Assembly: GCF_000503775.1 (NCBI RefSeq)
Contig: NZ_KI629786.1
Location: 665,501 to 729,500, forward strand
From: Brevibacillus panacihumi W25
GTDB lineage: Bacteria; Bacillota; Bacilli; Brevibacillales; Brevibacillaceae
Length of the DNA stretch: 64,000 nt
Direction of reading: 5' to 3'
In this document: in pieces, positions 45,236 through 54,485 of the stretch
How positions within the stretch are numbered: position 1 is the first letter of the stretch
How the letters are laid out: the number at the start of each line of letters is the position of its first letter
Translations under genes and position numbers: made by a program
The notes under the pieces: generated by a model
Told to the model about the DNA's origin: nothing
Databases searched by the model: none
The model's input: the letters and a program-made list of their open reading frames with translations, nothing else

Positions 45236-46300
45236 ATGATGAAAAAGAAGTGGGGGCTCGTACTGTCGAGCCTGATGTCTGTATCGCTGTTGTTGACGGC
45301 GTGCGGAGGTGGCGGCGGCCAGCAGGCGGCTCAGCCATCCGGACAAGCCCCGGCAGCACAGACAGAAGCGCCGAGTGCTGATGATGGAAAAAGCTATGTG
45401 TTTAAAGCAGGCCACTCCCTGACGGAGGACCATCCTTACCACGTAGCAATGAAAGATATGGCAAAGAGAGTAGAAGAAAAATCGCAAGGCAAAGTCAAAA
45501 TCGAAGTGTACCCACTCAGCCAATTGGGTGCAGAGCGTGAACTGACAGAGGGACTGACACTAGGTACTGTGGATATGGTGATTACTTCCACCGCACCTGT
45601 GACCAACTTCTATCCAAAGCTGGGCGTGCTTGACCTGCCATTCCTGTTTGAAAGCCGCGAACATGCATATAAAGTGTTGGACGGCAAAGTAGGACAGGAT
45701 ATCCTGAAAGACATCGAAAGCGCAAATATCGTTGGTCTTGCCTGGGCCGAAAACGGCTTCCGCCACGTAACCAATGGCTCCAAAGTGGTGAAGACACCAG
45801 CGGACCTGCAAGGAATGAAGCTGCGTACGCAAGAGAACCAAATCCACTTGGCTGCATTCGAAGCCATGGGCGCGAAGCCAACTCCAATGGCTTGGACAGA
45901 AGCGTTGACAGCTCTTCAATCAGGTGTAGTAGACGGTCAGGAAAACCCTGCAATCGTTGCAAATACTTACAAGCTGTTTGATTCCAAGCAAACGCACATG
46001 TCTTTGACCGGCCATGTGTACTCTGCTGCTATGATCCTGTTCAGTAAACCAGTTTGGGACAAGCTCCCTGCTGATGTGCAGACTCTGATCGCAGAAGAGG
46101 CGAAGGTAGCAGGCCAGCAAGAACGTGAACTGATGATCAAAATGGAAGAAGAATCTCTGAAAGCTCTGAAGGATCAAGGAATGGAAATTACGGAAGATGT
46201 AGACAAGCAAGCGTTCCGTGATGCGATGAAACCGGTATATGAGAAGTTTGCCGGACAAATCGACCAAGACTTGCTGAATGAAATCCTGAATACAAAATAA
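45236..46300 (+). CDS. dctP: TRAP transporter substrate-binding lipoprotein DctP
   Basis: About 354 residues, exported as a lipoprotein: signal peptide ending SLLLTACGGG. The mature domain has the DctP pattern FKAGHSLTEDHPYHVAMKDM, VEVYPLSQLGAERELTEGL-like block and the Arg-containing MKLRTQENQIHLAAFEAMG that binds carboxylates, then GQENPAIVANTYKLF. Ligands are organic acids. Start is ATG 45236 after GGGGGATG; a more distal ATG at 45215 lies before the ribosome site. First of three TRAP genes. Confidence 0.93.
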   Translation: MMKKKWGLVLSSLMSVSLLLTACGGGGGQQAAQPSGQAPAAQTEAPSADDGKSYVFKAGHSLTEDHPYHVAMKDMAKRVEEKSQGKVKIEVYPLSQLGAERELTEGLTLGTVDMVITSTAPVTNFYPKLGVLDLPFLFESREHAYKVLDGKVGQDILKDIESANIVGLAWAENGFRHVTNGSKVVKTPADLQGMKLRTQENQIHLAAFEAMGAKPTPMAWTEALTALQSGVVDGQENPAIVANTYKLFDSKQTHMSLTGHVYSAAMILFSKPVWDKLPADVQTLIAEEAKVAGQQERELMIKMEEESLKALKDQGMEITEDVDKQAFRDAMKPVYEKFAGQIDQDLLNEILNTK

Positions 46301-46361
46301 TAGCGGAGGGGAGGAAGCGGTCTGCTTTACTCCCCCCTTTCCCTGAGAAAGGAGAAAACGG

Positions 46362-46829
46362 ATGGGCAAAATCATTTCCTTCTTTAATAACATTACTCGA
46401 TACCTGGTGGTAGCCATCATGAGTATGATGATTGTCGCCGTCTTCTTGCAGGTATTGTTCCGGTTTTTCCTGGATCAGCCCCTTGCATGGACGGAGGAGT
46501 TAGCCCGTTATCTGCTGGTTTGGCTGACGTTTCTCGGCTCCGCCTATGCGATGTCTATCAAAGCGCATATTGGTACGGAATATATTCAGAAATTTTTGTC
46601 ACCACTTTGGAACAAAATTGTTTTGACTGTGGCAGCTCTTCTTACCATCTCGTTTTTTGTCGTTATGATTCAACAGGGCTATCTGTTATCGGTGAGAAGC
46701 ATGACCCAGACATCTCCAAGCTTGCTCATTCCCATGGGCTATATCTACATGGTGATCCCGATCAGCGGTGTATTGCTCATACTGAATGTCCTCCATGTGA
46801 CATGGAAAGACATAACCGGGAAGGAGTGA
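46362..46829 (+). CDS. dctQ: TRAP transporter small permease DctQ
   Basis: 155 residues with four membrane helices. Family motif RFFLDQPLAWTEELARYLLVWLTFLG is present, followed by SAYAMSIKAHIGTEYI. DctQ is the small subunit that pairs with DctM in the sodium-driven TRAP transporter. AAAGGAG precedes the ATG and dctM begins 7 bp after the stop. Confidence 0.93.
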   Translation: MGKIISFFNNITRYLVVAIMSMMIVAVFLQVLFRFFLDQPLAWTEELARYLLVWLTFLGSAYAMSIKAHIGTEYIQKFLSPLWNKIVLTVAALLTISFFVVMIQQGYLLSVRSMTQTSPSLLIPMGYIYMVIPISGVLLILNVLHVTWKDITGKE

Positions 46830-46836
46830 AAAGATA

Positions 46837-48111
46837 ATGGGTACGATGTTATTTTTAATATTGCTGTTTCTCCTAATTATTAATGTCCCAATTGCAGTTG
46901 CGCTTGGCTTGTCCGTAGTGGCAGTCTTTATGATTGAAGGGAATATTCCTCTTCTTGTAGTGATTCAAAAAATGTTTAATGGGACAGACTCCTTCCCGTT
47001 GATGGCCATCCCATTTTTCCTATTAGCAGGTAAGTTAATGGAGACAGGCGGGATCTCTGCCAGATTGATCAACTTTGCCAATACGATCGTAGGGAATTTG
47101 CCGGGTGGACTGGCTATTGTGGCCGTCATTGGTTGTACGTTTTTTGCAGCAATCTCCGGCTCGTCGGCAGCGACAACAGCAGCAGTCGGCGGGATTTTGA
47201 TTCCGCACATGGTCAAAAAAGGTTATGATATCCGATTTTCTTCGGCTCTGCATGCTGCGGGTGGAACCATTGGCGTCATGATTCCGCCAAGCGTACCGAT
47301 GGTTCTGTATGGAGTAGCGGCAAGCACATCCATTAATGATTTGTTTATCGCCGGGATTGGGCCGGGGATTCTCGTCGCTATTTCGCTGATTGTTTATTCG
47401 ATTTGGGTTAGCAAGAAACATGGTTGGGGTGGTGGAAGGAAGTATTCCGCCGGTGAAATATGGAAGTCATTCAAAGATGCCATTCTCGCAATCATGATGC
47501 CAGTTATTATCTTAGGCGGCATTTACGGAGGAATCTTTACATCGACAGAAGCGGCTGTTGTGGCTGTAGTCTACGGCTTGGTAGTCGGATTGTTTATCTA
47601 CAAGGAGATCAAATGGAAGGATCTGGGTGGAATTTTCACCAGCTCTGCCAGCTTGACCGCAGCGATTATGCTGATTATTGCCACAGCCAACTCGTTTGGA
47701 TTCCTATTGACACGAGAAAATATTCCTCAGGAAATTGCTCAATTTATGCTGGGGATTACTGATAGTCTTTTCATCACTCTCTTGATCATTAACGTCTTCC
47801 TTTTGATTATGGGAACGTTCATGGAAACGTCGGTTATCATCATTTTGTTGACTCCTATTCTGTTGCCTATTATTTTAGCGCTGGGTGTCGATCCAGTTCT
47901 GTTTGGTGTTATCATTGTAGTGAACTCTGCTATCGGAATGCTGACACCGCCGGTGGGGATCAATCTTCTGGTCGCCGGCAAGATTTCGGGGTTGCCGAAT
48001 ACAGCTATTGAACGTGCTGTCATTCCGTTCCTGATCATCATGATCGTCGATTTGATGCTGATCACCTATGTGCCAGAGATCAGCATGTTCCTGGTCAATC
48101 TGAGTAAGTAA
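46837..48111 (+). CDS. dctM: TRAP transporter large permease DctM
   Basis: 424 residues and about eleven to twelve membrane helices. Landmarks are FLLAGKLMETGGISARLINFA, AISGSSAATTAAVGGILIP, MIPPSVPMVLYGVAA and NSAIGMLTPPVGINLLVAG. It is the channel-forming unit that couples Na+ influx to uptake of the DctP ligand. Placed 7 bp after dctQ and 18 bp before the FAD-dehydrogenase gene. Confidence 0.95.
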   Translation: MGTMLFLILLFLLIINVPIAVALGLSVVAVFMIEGNIPLLVVIQKMFNGTDSFPLMAIPFFLLAGKLMETGGISARLINFANTIVGNLPGGLAIVAVIGCTFFAAISGSSAATTAAVGGILIPHMVKKGYDIRFSSALHAAGGTIGVMIPPSVPMVLYGVAASTSINDLFIAGIGPGILVAISLIVYSIWVSKKHGWGGGRKYSAGEIWKSFKDAILAIMMPVIILGGIYGGIFTSTEAAVVAVVYGLVVGLFIYKEIKWKDLGGIFTSSASLTAAIMLIIATANSFGFLLTRENIPQEIAQFMLGITDSLFITLLIINVFLLIMGTFMETSVIIILLTPILLPIILALGVDPVLFGVIIVVNSAIGMLTPPVGINLLVAGKISGLPNTAIERAVIPFLIIMIVDLMLITYVPEISMFLVNLSK

Positions 48112-48129
48112 CGAAGGGGAGAAAGCTAC

Positions 48130-49491
48130 GTGAGTTATATCGAAGAATTGGTAGGTTTGCTGGGAAGCGAACGCGTCACAACCAATCCAACCGTTCTGGA
48201 ACACCATAGCCATGACGAATCCTACCATACGCCTCATTTGCCTGAAGTTGTCGTATTTCCGCAAACAGCGGAAGAAGTCAGCAAAATCATGAAGTTCGCA
48301 AATGAGAAGCGAATTGCCGTAACGCCGTTTGGAATGGGCAGCAGTCTGGAGGGACACGTCATTCCCTACAAAGGCGGAATCAGCATGGACTTCTCGCTGA
48401 TGAACCAGGTGCTGGAAGTGCGCCCGCAAGACTTCCTGGTACGTGTGCAGCCAGGTGTAACACGTATGCAACTGAACAAAGAGTTGAAAAAGCACGGATT
48501 GTTTTTCTCTGTGGACCCAGGGGCTGATGCGACAGTGGGCGGAATGGCAGCAACCAACGCGAGCGGAACCACTTCCGTACGCTACGGCGTGATGCGCGAT
48601 AACGTTCGCGACCTAGAGGTAGTACTGGCAGATGGACGCATCATCCGTACGGGCAGCATGACAGCGAAATCCTCTTCCGGCTATCATCTGACTGGTCTGT
48701 TTGTCGGTTCAGAAGGAACGCTGGGAGCTTTTACGGAGCTGACGCTGCGCGTATACGGCATTCCCGAAGCCACGATGGCAGCTCGCGCCAGCTTCCCGAC
48801 CGTTCAGGATGCTGTCAACACCGTCGTCGATATCCTCTCCGCTGGAATTCCGGTAGCGCGGATTGAATTAGTAGACGAGCGCTCGATCCGCCAGGTGAAT
48901 TTGTTCAAGGAAACAGATTACCCGGAAAGCCCGACACTCTTCATCGAGTTCCACGGCAGCGAGCAAAGCTTGCAGCATGATATCGAATTTGCGCAAGGCA
49001 TCGCGGGCGAGCATGGCTGCACCCAGTTTTTGTTCGAGACCGATTCCAAGGCTCGGGCGCAGCTCTGGGATGCGCGTCACAACATGGCCTATGCATTTGT
49101 GCATAAATCGCCAGGCAAAAAAATGATGGTCACAGACGTATGTGTGCCTTTCTCCGAATTGGCAGACGCGATTGTGAATGCTCGTGAAGCCATTGATCGC
49201 TCGGGGCTGGACGGCGCGATCCTGGGTCACGTCGGGGACGGCAACTATCACGTCATCCTGATGATCGATCTGAACGACAAAGACGAGGTGGCGCGTGCGG
49301 ACAAACTGAATGCGCATCTGGTCGAATATGCATTGCAGCGAGGCGGTACGTGCACCGGCGAGCACGGTGTCGGAATCGGGAAAATGAAATATCAACGCAA
49401 GGAGCACGGGGCGGCTCTCGACGTGATGCAGTCGTTCAAACAGGTGCTGGACCCGAATGGAATCTTGAATCCGGGTAAAATTTTTGGGTAA
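48130..49491 (+). CDS. FAD-linked D-2-hydroxyacid dehydrogenase (D-lactate dehydrogenase type)
   Basis: 453 residues, GlcD/LDHD family. FAD-binding PCMH domain with GMGSSLEGHVIPYKGGISMD and the diagnostic FSVDPGADATVGGMAATNAS; C-terminal domain with GDGNYHVILMID and GGTCTGEHGVGIGKM carrying the active-site His residues. The central block matches mitochondrial-type D-lactate dehydrogenases closely. It would oxidise a D-2-hydroxy acid imported by the TRAP system to a 2-oxo acid. GTG start after GGGGAGAAAG. Last gene of the group. Confidence 0.9.
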   Translation: MSYIEELVGLLGSERVTTNPTVLEHHSHDESYHTPHLPEVVVFPQTAEEVSKIMKFANEKRIAVTPFGMGSSLEGHVIPYKGGISMDFSLMNQVLEVRPQDFLVRVQPGVTRMQLNKELKKHGLFFSVDPGADATVGGMAATNASGTTSVRYGVMRDNVRDLEVVLADGRIIRTGSMTAKSSSGYHLTGLFVGSEGTLGAFTELTLRVYGIPEATMAARASFPTVQDAVNTVVDILSAGIPVARIELVDERSIRQVNLFKETDYPESPTLFIEFHGSEQSLQHDIEFAQGIAGEHGCTQFLFETDSKARAQLWDARHNMAYAFVHKSPGKKMMVTDVCVPFSELADAIVNAREAIDRSGLDGAILGHVGDGNYHVILMIDLNDKDEVARADKLNAHLVEYALQRGGTCTGEHGVGIGKMKYQRKEHGAALDVMQSFKQVLDPNGILNPGKIFG

Positions 49492-49502
49492 GACCACCTT
49501 AC

Positions 49503-49555
49503 AAAACAACCTTCTTTTGGCATATCATCTGCTTGAGGGAGGTTGTTTTTCTTAT
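49503..49555 (+). terminator. Terminator of the hydroxy-acid operon
   Basis: AAAACAACCT and AGGTTGTTTT pair across a 27-base loop, followed by T and CTTATT. Confidence 0.7.
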
Positions 49556-49628
49556 TGTCAAAGGAGTTCAGGATTTGCTTGTGGAATGTAGGTTTGTACG
49601 CCATAACATGAAATGCAGGGGGATTCGG

Positions 49629-51257
49629 ATGAAACCGATTGTCGAGATAGCCAGGCAGATAGGGATTTCAGAAGAAAATCTGGAGCAATATGGGAAGTTC
49701 AAGGCGAAGCTGGCGGATGAATTGTGGGATGAGTTGAAGGAGCGCCCCGACGGGAAGTTGATTCTGGTCACGGCGATGAATCCCAACCCGGCAGGGGCCG
49801 GTAAGACGTTGACCACGATTGGATTGTCTCAGGCTCTTAATCTGATCGGGAAAAAGACAGTGGCTGCGCTGCGAGAACCATCCTTAGGTCCATGCATGGG
49901 AATCAAAGGCGGGGCGACAGGCAGCGGAAAGGCACAGATACTGCCGGCAGACGAGATCAACCTGCATTTTACGGGAGATCTGCATGCGATCACTTCTGCG
50001 CATAACCTGTTGGCTGCGATGATAGACAACCACATTCATCACGGCAATACGCTGCGCATCAATCCGAAGAAAATTGTCTGGAAACGGGCGATGGATATGA
50101 ATGACCGTGCGCTCCGTCAAATCGTAGTCGGTTTGGGAGACGGCAACGGCATTACTCGCGAAGATGGCTTTATGATTACCACCGCATCGGAAATCATGGC
50201 CATTCTATGCTTGAGTGAAAATCGGGAAGATCTGCGGGAGCGGCTAAACCAGATCATTATCGGCTATGACACGGACGATCAGCCGGTGCGCGCCCAGGAT
50301 ATTCAGGCGGTCGATGCGATGTGCGTGATGCTCAAGGACGCCATCAAGCCAAACCTGGTGCAGACCATCGAAGGTACCCCGGTTCTGATTCACGGAGGGC
50401 CTTTTGCCAATATTGCCCACGGATGCAGCAGTGTCGTCGCCACGAAAACGGCATTGAAGCTGGCGGATTACGTGGTGACGGAGGCTGGTTTCGGTGCCGA
50501 TCTGGGTGCCGAGAAGTTCTTCGATATCAAATGCCGTCAAGCAGGTCTGACGCCTTCTGCCGCCGTAGTCGTGATTTCGGTTCGCGCCTTGAAGTTTAAC
50601 GGCGGGGTCAAGGTCGCCGATCTGGAGACAGAGAATTTGCCTGCCGTGAGACGCGGTTTTGAGAATCTCAAACGACATATCGAAAATATACGTAAATTCG
50701 GTGTCCCGGCGGTTGTAGCGGTAAATCATTTCATTACCGACACCCAGGCTGAGGTGGAAACAGTATTTGAGCTTTGCCAGGAGCTGGGTGTAGAAGCGGC
50801 TCTCTCCCGTGTCTGGGAAAAAGGCGGCGAGGGCGGTGTAGATCTTGCTGAAAAAGTAGCCCGTGCTGCCGAGCAACCGTCACAATTCCGTTTTCTGTAT
50901 GATGAGCAGCAATCCGCTAAAGAGAAGGTGGAGACGATTGTCCGGGAATTATACCGGGGGTCGGGAGTCACTTTTTCGCCAGCAGCGTTGAAAACCTTGC
51001 AAAAAGTGGAGGCTATGGGGCTGTCCCATCTGCCAGTGTGCATGGCGAAAACGCCGTATTCCTTTACGGATCGCCCGGAGATTTTGGGAGCGCCGACCGA
51101 TTTTACGATCTCGGTCAGCGAGATCCGTCTTTCAGCGGGAGCAGGGTTTCTCGTCGTTCTGACAGGTAGTCTGATGACGATGCCGGGGCTGCCGAAGAAA
51201 CCGGCAGCGGAAGCGCTGCGAGTAGAACAGGACGGAAGGATCACAGGGCTTTCTTAG
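49629..51257 (+). CDS. fhs: Formate-tetrahydrofolate ligase
   Basis: 542 residues, near the family's 555-560. P-loop-like NPAGAGKTLTTIGLSQAL (residues about 57-75), MGIKGGATGSGKAQ, ITSAHNLLAAMIDNH and the C-terminal MPGLPKKPAAEALRV are characteristic. It makes 10-formyl-THF from formate, THF and ATP for purine and Met-tRNA formylation. The frame opens at 49533, but the ATG at 49629 follows AGGGGGATTCGG and gives the family N-terminus MKPIVEIARQIGI. Stands alone between terminators. No folate riboswitch recognised. Confidence 0.95.
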   Translation: MKPIVEIARQIGISEENLEQYGKFKAKLADELWDELKERPDGKLILVTAMNPNPAGAGKTLTTIGLSQALNLIGKKTVAALREPSLGPCMGIKGGATGSGKAQILPADEINLHFTGDLHAITSAHNLLAAMIDNHIHHGNTLRINPKKIVWKRAMDMNDRALRQIVVGLGDGNGITREDGFMITTASEIMAILCLSENREDLRERLNQIIIGYDTDDQPVRAQDIQAVDAMCVMLKDAIKPNLVQTIEGTPVLIHGGPFANIAHGCSSVVATKTALKLADYVVTEAGFGADLGAEKFFDIKCRQAGLTPSAAVVVISVRALKFNGGVKVADLETENLPAVRRGFENLKRHIENIRKFGVPAVVAVNHFITDTQAEVETVFELCQELGVEAALSRVWEKGGEGGVDLAEKVARAAEQPSQFRFLYDEQQSAKEKVETIVRELYRGSGVTFSPAALKTLQKVEAMGLSHLPVCMAKTPYSFTDRPEILGAPTDFTISVSEIRLSAGAGFLVVLTGSLMTMPGLPKKPAAEALRVEQDGRITGLS

Positions 51258-51278
51258 ATTTTGACAGCAAAAAAACAG

Positions 51279-51313
51279 AAGGGTTGGTACGAGGGTGTGC
51301 CGACCCTTTTCGT
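51279..51313 (+). terminator. Terminator after fhs
   Basis: AAGGGTTGG pairs with CCGACCCTT (one G-U) and a T run follows. Confidence 0.75.
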
Positions 51314-51440
51314 TCATTCAGAGGACGATCTCGATTCATAAAAAAGACTTTTATCGATAAAATAGACTGAATATTTCGTTAATTAATGATATACTGGATA
51401 AGTTATGACACTACATATTTTAATCTGGAGGCAAAGAACG

Positions 51441-52280
51441 ATGAAAAAATGGACAAAATCTGTGATGACTAGCCTGTTTGCTGCTGCTCTTCTGGTATGT
51501 GCAACTGGCGCCGGAGCAGTTGGGACAGCTGCGTCACAACCCTCGACAGCTACAGTAAAACAAGCCAATCATGAATCCCGCCTCGATGCGATCATCGAGA
51601 GAGGGTATATCCTTATAGGCACGACTGGCGACTACAAACCGTTTACCTATTTGAATCCGGAAACAAAAGAATTTGAAGGATATGACATCGAAGCGATGAA
51701 ACAATTTGCCCAGAGTCTGGGTGTGGAAGCGCGTTTTGTGCAAACGACATGGCCCACTCTGATGTCTGATCTGCTCGCTGATAAATTCGATATTGCCGCA
51801 GGGGGCATCACCCGTAATACGACTCGTGCCAAGACAGCGTCCCTGAGCGATCCCTACCTCTACTTCGGCAAGTCTCCGTTGATCCGCGCGACGGACAAGG
51901 AGAAGTACAAGAGTATCGCTGATATCAACAAGCCGTCGGTCCGTATCGGTGTTAATCCGGGAGGCACCAACCAGGCTTTTGTCAATGAGTATCTGCCCAA
52001 CGCAACCGTCACAGTCGTCGAAAACAATCTCGACATCCCGGGACTGATTGCCAATGGAACATACGATGTCATGATCACCGACAACATCGAAGCGATCGTC
52101 TATTCCAAGGCTGATCCGCGTCTATATGCGGCATTGGCTGACGATACGTTCACCAAAAATGCGACGTCCTACATGACCCATCGCGGCGATTACATTTTTA
52201 CCAGTTATTTAAATCTGTGGATCGATGAGATGAAGCTGCAGGGAAAATTTGATGAGCTGTATCAAAAATGGGTGAAATAA
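51441..52280 (+). CDS. Exported PheC-like protein (cyclohexadienyl dehydratase or amino-acid binding protein)
   Basis: 279 residues with a cleavable Sec signal (about residues 1-30, no lipobox Cys at the usual place). The mature part is of the periplasmic-binding-protein fold: LDAIIERGYILIGTTGDYKP, TTWPTLMSDLLADKFDIAAG, GKSPLI, GVNPGGTNQAFVNEYLP and MITDNIEAIVYS. These blocks track Pseudomonas-type cyclohexadienyl dehydratase (TTGDYKPF, GKTP, NPGGTN, TDAIEA) far more closely than ordinary amino-acid binding proteins, and the Glu I recall as general acid is kept in TDNIEA. It may make phenylpyruvate or phenylalanine outside the membrane. No permease genes adjoin. CTGGAGG precedes the ATG. Confidence 0.75.
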   Translation: MKKWTKSVMTSLFAAALLVCATGAGAVGTAASQPSTATVKQANHESRLDAIIERGYILIGTTGDYKPFTYLNPETKEFEGYDIEAMKQFAQSLGVEARFVQTTWPTLMSDLLADKFDIAAGGITRNTTRAKTASLSDPYLYFGKSPLIRATDKEKYKSIADINKPSVRIGVNPGGTNQAFVNEYLPNATVTVVENNLDIPGLIANGTYDVMITDNIEAIVYSKADPRLYAALADDTFTKNATSYMTHRGDYIFTSYLNLWIDEMKLQGKFDELYQKWVK

Positions 52281-52289
52281 TTTAGCAAT

Positions 52290-52327
52290 GAAGACCACTC
52301 TGGATTTCGGGGTGGTCTTCCCCTTCC
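52290..52327 (+). terminator. Terminator after the PheC-like gene
   Basis: GAAGACCAC and GTGGTCTTC pair around a 13-base loop and a pyrimidine-rich tail follows. Confidence 0.8.
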
Positions 52328-52371
52328 TGAAAAACGAGAAAAAACGTCGGTCGAATAGGTAAGCTGGCCGA

Positions 52372-52408
52372 GGAAAAAGGTGAAATAAGCGAAGGCATTT
52401 GGGATCTT
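52372..52408 (+). repeat. Dispersed short repeat, diverged copy C
   Basis: GAAAAAGGTGAAA, then a variable middle, then TTGGGATCTT, in the same order and spacing as the reverse complement of copy B (54486-54525). So copies C and B are inverted around the intron. The flanking 52328-52452 has no recognisable gene. Confidence 0.4.
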
Positions 52409-52966
52409 AACCAAGCCGGAACGGAAAAGGCGGAACACGCATTTAGCGGCCAGCGCGCCCAGCAAGCCGTTAATTGCTAGTTGGTGAAAGTCCAACCGAG
52501 GTAAGAGCCAAGTCGCCTCGTAGCTGACAGGCAACTGGTGGAGAGATCCTAAGGTTGAAGCCCTGTGACAAAGTATCCCGTAAGGGAGCGAGCAAATCAG
52601 CGGACCGTAACATAAAGTGAATCCTGCCGCTTCGTTAAAGGGACCATCAGTGGATGGACAAGGAGGAGACGAGCCCGGTGGCCGCAGGCGAAGTCCATGG
52701 ACGATGTGTAGAACTTGGAGACAGCATCAAGGAACCTCCCGGAGTATGGGGAGCGGTACGCTGAGAAAGTAGTTAACGGAACTGGGGAGACCCTACTCTG
52801 CACACCCCGTTGGGGTGTAAAGCGAAAGCCTATAAGCACATGCGAAAGGGTGGACGGCAGAGAGGGAGTCGGAGGGGTTTATAGTACCGTTGAACATAAG
52901 GACAACACAACCTTGTGGAGGGAAGGAACCCTGCTTTGTTCTTGGGTTGAAAGGAGGTAAGAGTGA

Positions 52967-54310
52967 GTGAATGCAAGTAAACTTGCTAACTACACCAATG
53001 TAAAAGCTCGACAACTTTGGACAACCCTATATCTTTGTGCCAAGGAAAATCCAAAACGGCGATTTCATGCTCTGTATGACAAAGTGTACCGGCCAGATAT
53101 TCTTGCGGAAGCGTGGCGTAGAGTTCGAGCCAATAAAGGTAGCGGCGGGATAGATGGACAGACAATTGAAAGAATCGTTCAGGAGTATGGGGAAAGTAAA
53201 TTTCTCAACGAAATTTATCTCGACCTGAAGGGTAAGCAATATCATCCATCTCCTGTGCGGCGCACGTACATCCCGAAAGCGGATGGGAAACAAAGACCGC
53301 TTGGTATCCCGACCATCCGAGATCGTGTTGTTCAGATGGCAACCAAGATGGTTATTGAGCCTATCTTTGAAGCCGATTTCAAAGATTGCTCATACGGATT
53401 CCGTCCCAAACGAAATGCCCACCAGGCGATTACACAAATCAAGAAAACCAGCAGGACGGCCTCCTGGGTAGTCGATGTAGACATCAAAGGATACTTTGAC
53501 AACATTAATCAGGAAAAGCTCATGAAGCTAGTAGAGAAAAGGATTTCTGATCGCAGGATACTAAAGCTGATTCGGAACTGGCTCCGTGCGGGCGTCATGG
53601 AAGATGTACAGTTTCATGAAACCGAATGGGGCACTCCGCAAGGAGGGGTAATCTCTCCACTGTTGGCAAATATTTATTTGGACTACATGGACACGATTTG
53701 GGAGAAGCAATTCACTCATCTTGGGAAGCTGATCCGATATGCGGATGATTTTGTAATCATGTGTAGATCGAAACAAGACGCTTTGGAAAGTATACAAGTC
53801 ATAAAAGCGGTACTAAACAAACTGGACCTTACACTTAGTAAAGAAAAGTCTCGACTGGTTAATATCTGGGACAATACGACGGGCTTTGACTTCCTTGGTT
53901 TACACCATCGAAAATTTCCCATTCTTCTCAAGGGTGGAAAGAAAATGTACGTCATGTCACACATTCCGAGCAAGAAGGCTATGAAGGAAATGAGAAGGAA
54001 AATCAAAGAGTATACCAAACCGCGCAACAAGTTGTACTGGTCACTAGACGAGCTGATACAAGGGCTGAATCGAAAACTTCAAGGTTTCAAGAATTATTAT
54101 TCACTTTCACCCATAGGAGCTAAGTGGTTATGTCGCATCGACTGGTATGTTCTGACAAGACTTGTGCTCTTTAACAACAAGAAAAGGAATAAACAAGCGA
54201 GACATGCGCGGATGAGAGAGATAGCAAAAGCTACAAGAGGAATTCTTGTGAAGCTTGCCGTACGCGATAACCGAATGCCAAGGAAAGAAGAACATCGGAA
54301 AGCCGTATGA
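52967..54310 (+). CDS. ltrA: Group II intron reverse transcriptase/maturase
   Basis: 447 residues. Reverse transcriptase blocks RPLGIPTIRDRVVQMA, SYGFRPKRNAHQAI, WVVDVDIKGYFDNI, TPQGGVISPLLANIYLD and catalytic IRYADDFVIM are intact, and a maturase X domain follows (GLNRKLQGFKNYYSLS). No HNH endonuclease domain is present at the C-terminus. The GTG start has AAAGGAGG upstream. Its stop codon lies inside domain V, as is usual. It should assist splicing and reverse-splice/copy the intron into DNA. Confidence 0.94.
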   Translation: MNASKLANYTNVKARQLWTTLYLCAKENPKRRFHALYDKVYRPDILAEAWRRVRANKGSGGIDGQTIERIVQEYGESKFLNEIYLDLKGKQYHPSPVRRTYIPKADGKQRPLGIPTIRDRVVQMATKMVIEPIFEADFKDCSYGFRPKRNAHQAITQIKKTSRTASWVVDVDIKGYFDNINQEKLMKLVEKRISDRRILKLIRNWLRAGVMEDVQFHETEWGTPQGGVISPLLANIYLDYMDTIWEKQFTHLGKLIRYADDFVIMCRSKQDALESIQVIKAVLNKLDLTLSKEKSRLVNIWDNTTGFDFLGLHHRKFPILLKGGKKMYVMSHIPSKKAMKEMRRKIKEYTKPRNKLYWSLDELIQGLNRKLQGFKNYYSLSPIGAKWLCRIDWYVLTRLVLFNNKKRNKQARHARMREIAKATRGILVKLAVRDNRMPRKEEHRKAV

Positions 54311-54400
54311 GGGAGAACCTCACGTACGGTTTGATGAGGGGGAACTGAAAGGAGTAAGGCGACCAAACGGTCGCCAGAAAACGTCAGTTCTCTACTCTAC
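54300..54400 (+). ncRNA. Intron domains V and VI
   Basis: Domain V: AGCCGTATGAGGGAGAACC then TCACGTACGGTTTG (54301-54333), with the paired catalytic hairpin. Domain VI: stem GAACTG/CAGTTC at about 54342-54390 with the branch-point region before TCTACTCTAC. Confidence 0.85.
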
Positions 54401-54485
54401 ACCCTGAACAACTTCTTCGAAGTCTGCTGCTTTTGGCCGCGGTTCTGCCTTTGGAGTGGGAGGCGGCCAGGGATGACCCCCAGCA

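Larger units (their letters stand above)
52453..54400 (+). mobile_element. Group II intron
   Basis: About 1.95 kb. The 5' end reads GCGCGCCCAGCAAG, one base from the GUGYG consensus (second base C for U). Domain I blocks such as AGTTGGTGAAAGTCCAACC and GTAGCTGACAGGCAACTGG follow. The maturase sits in domain IV, and a canonical domain V and domain VI close it, with a 3' end of TCTACTCTAC at 54400. It lies in non-coding DNA after the PheC-like gene. Boundaries are by eye, to within a few bases. Confidence 0.85.

Noticed and set aside
51350..51363. Palindrome TTTTATCGATAAAA upstream of the PheC-like gene as an operator
   Set aside because: It is a perfect 14-bp palindrome, but I cannot link it to a known repressor or to a firmly placed promoter, so it is not annotated.
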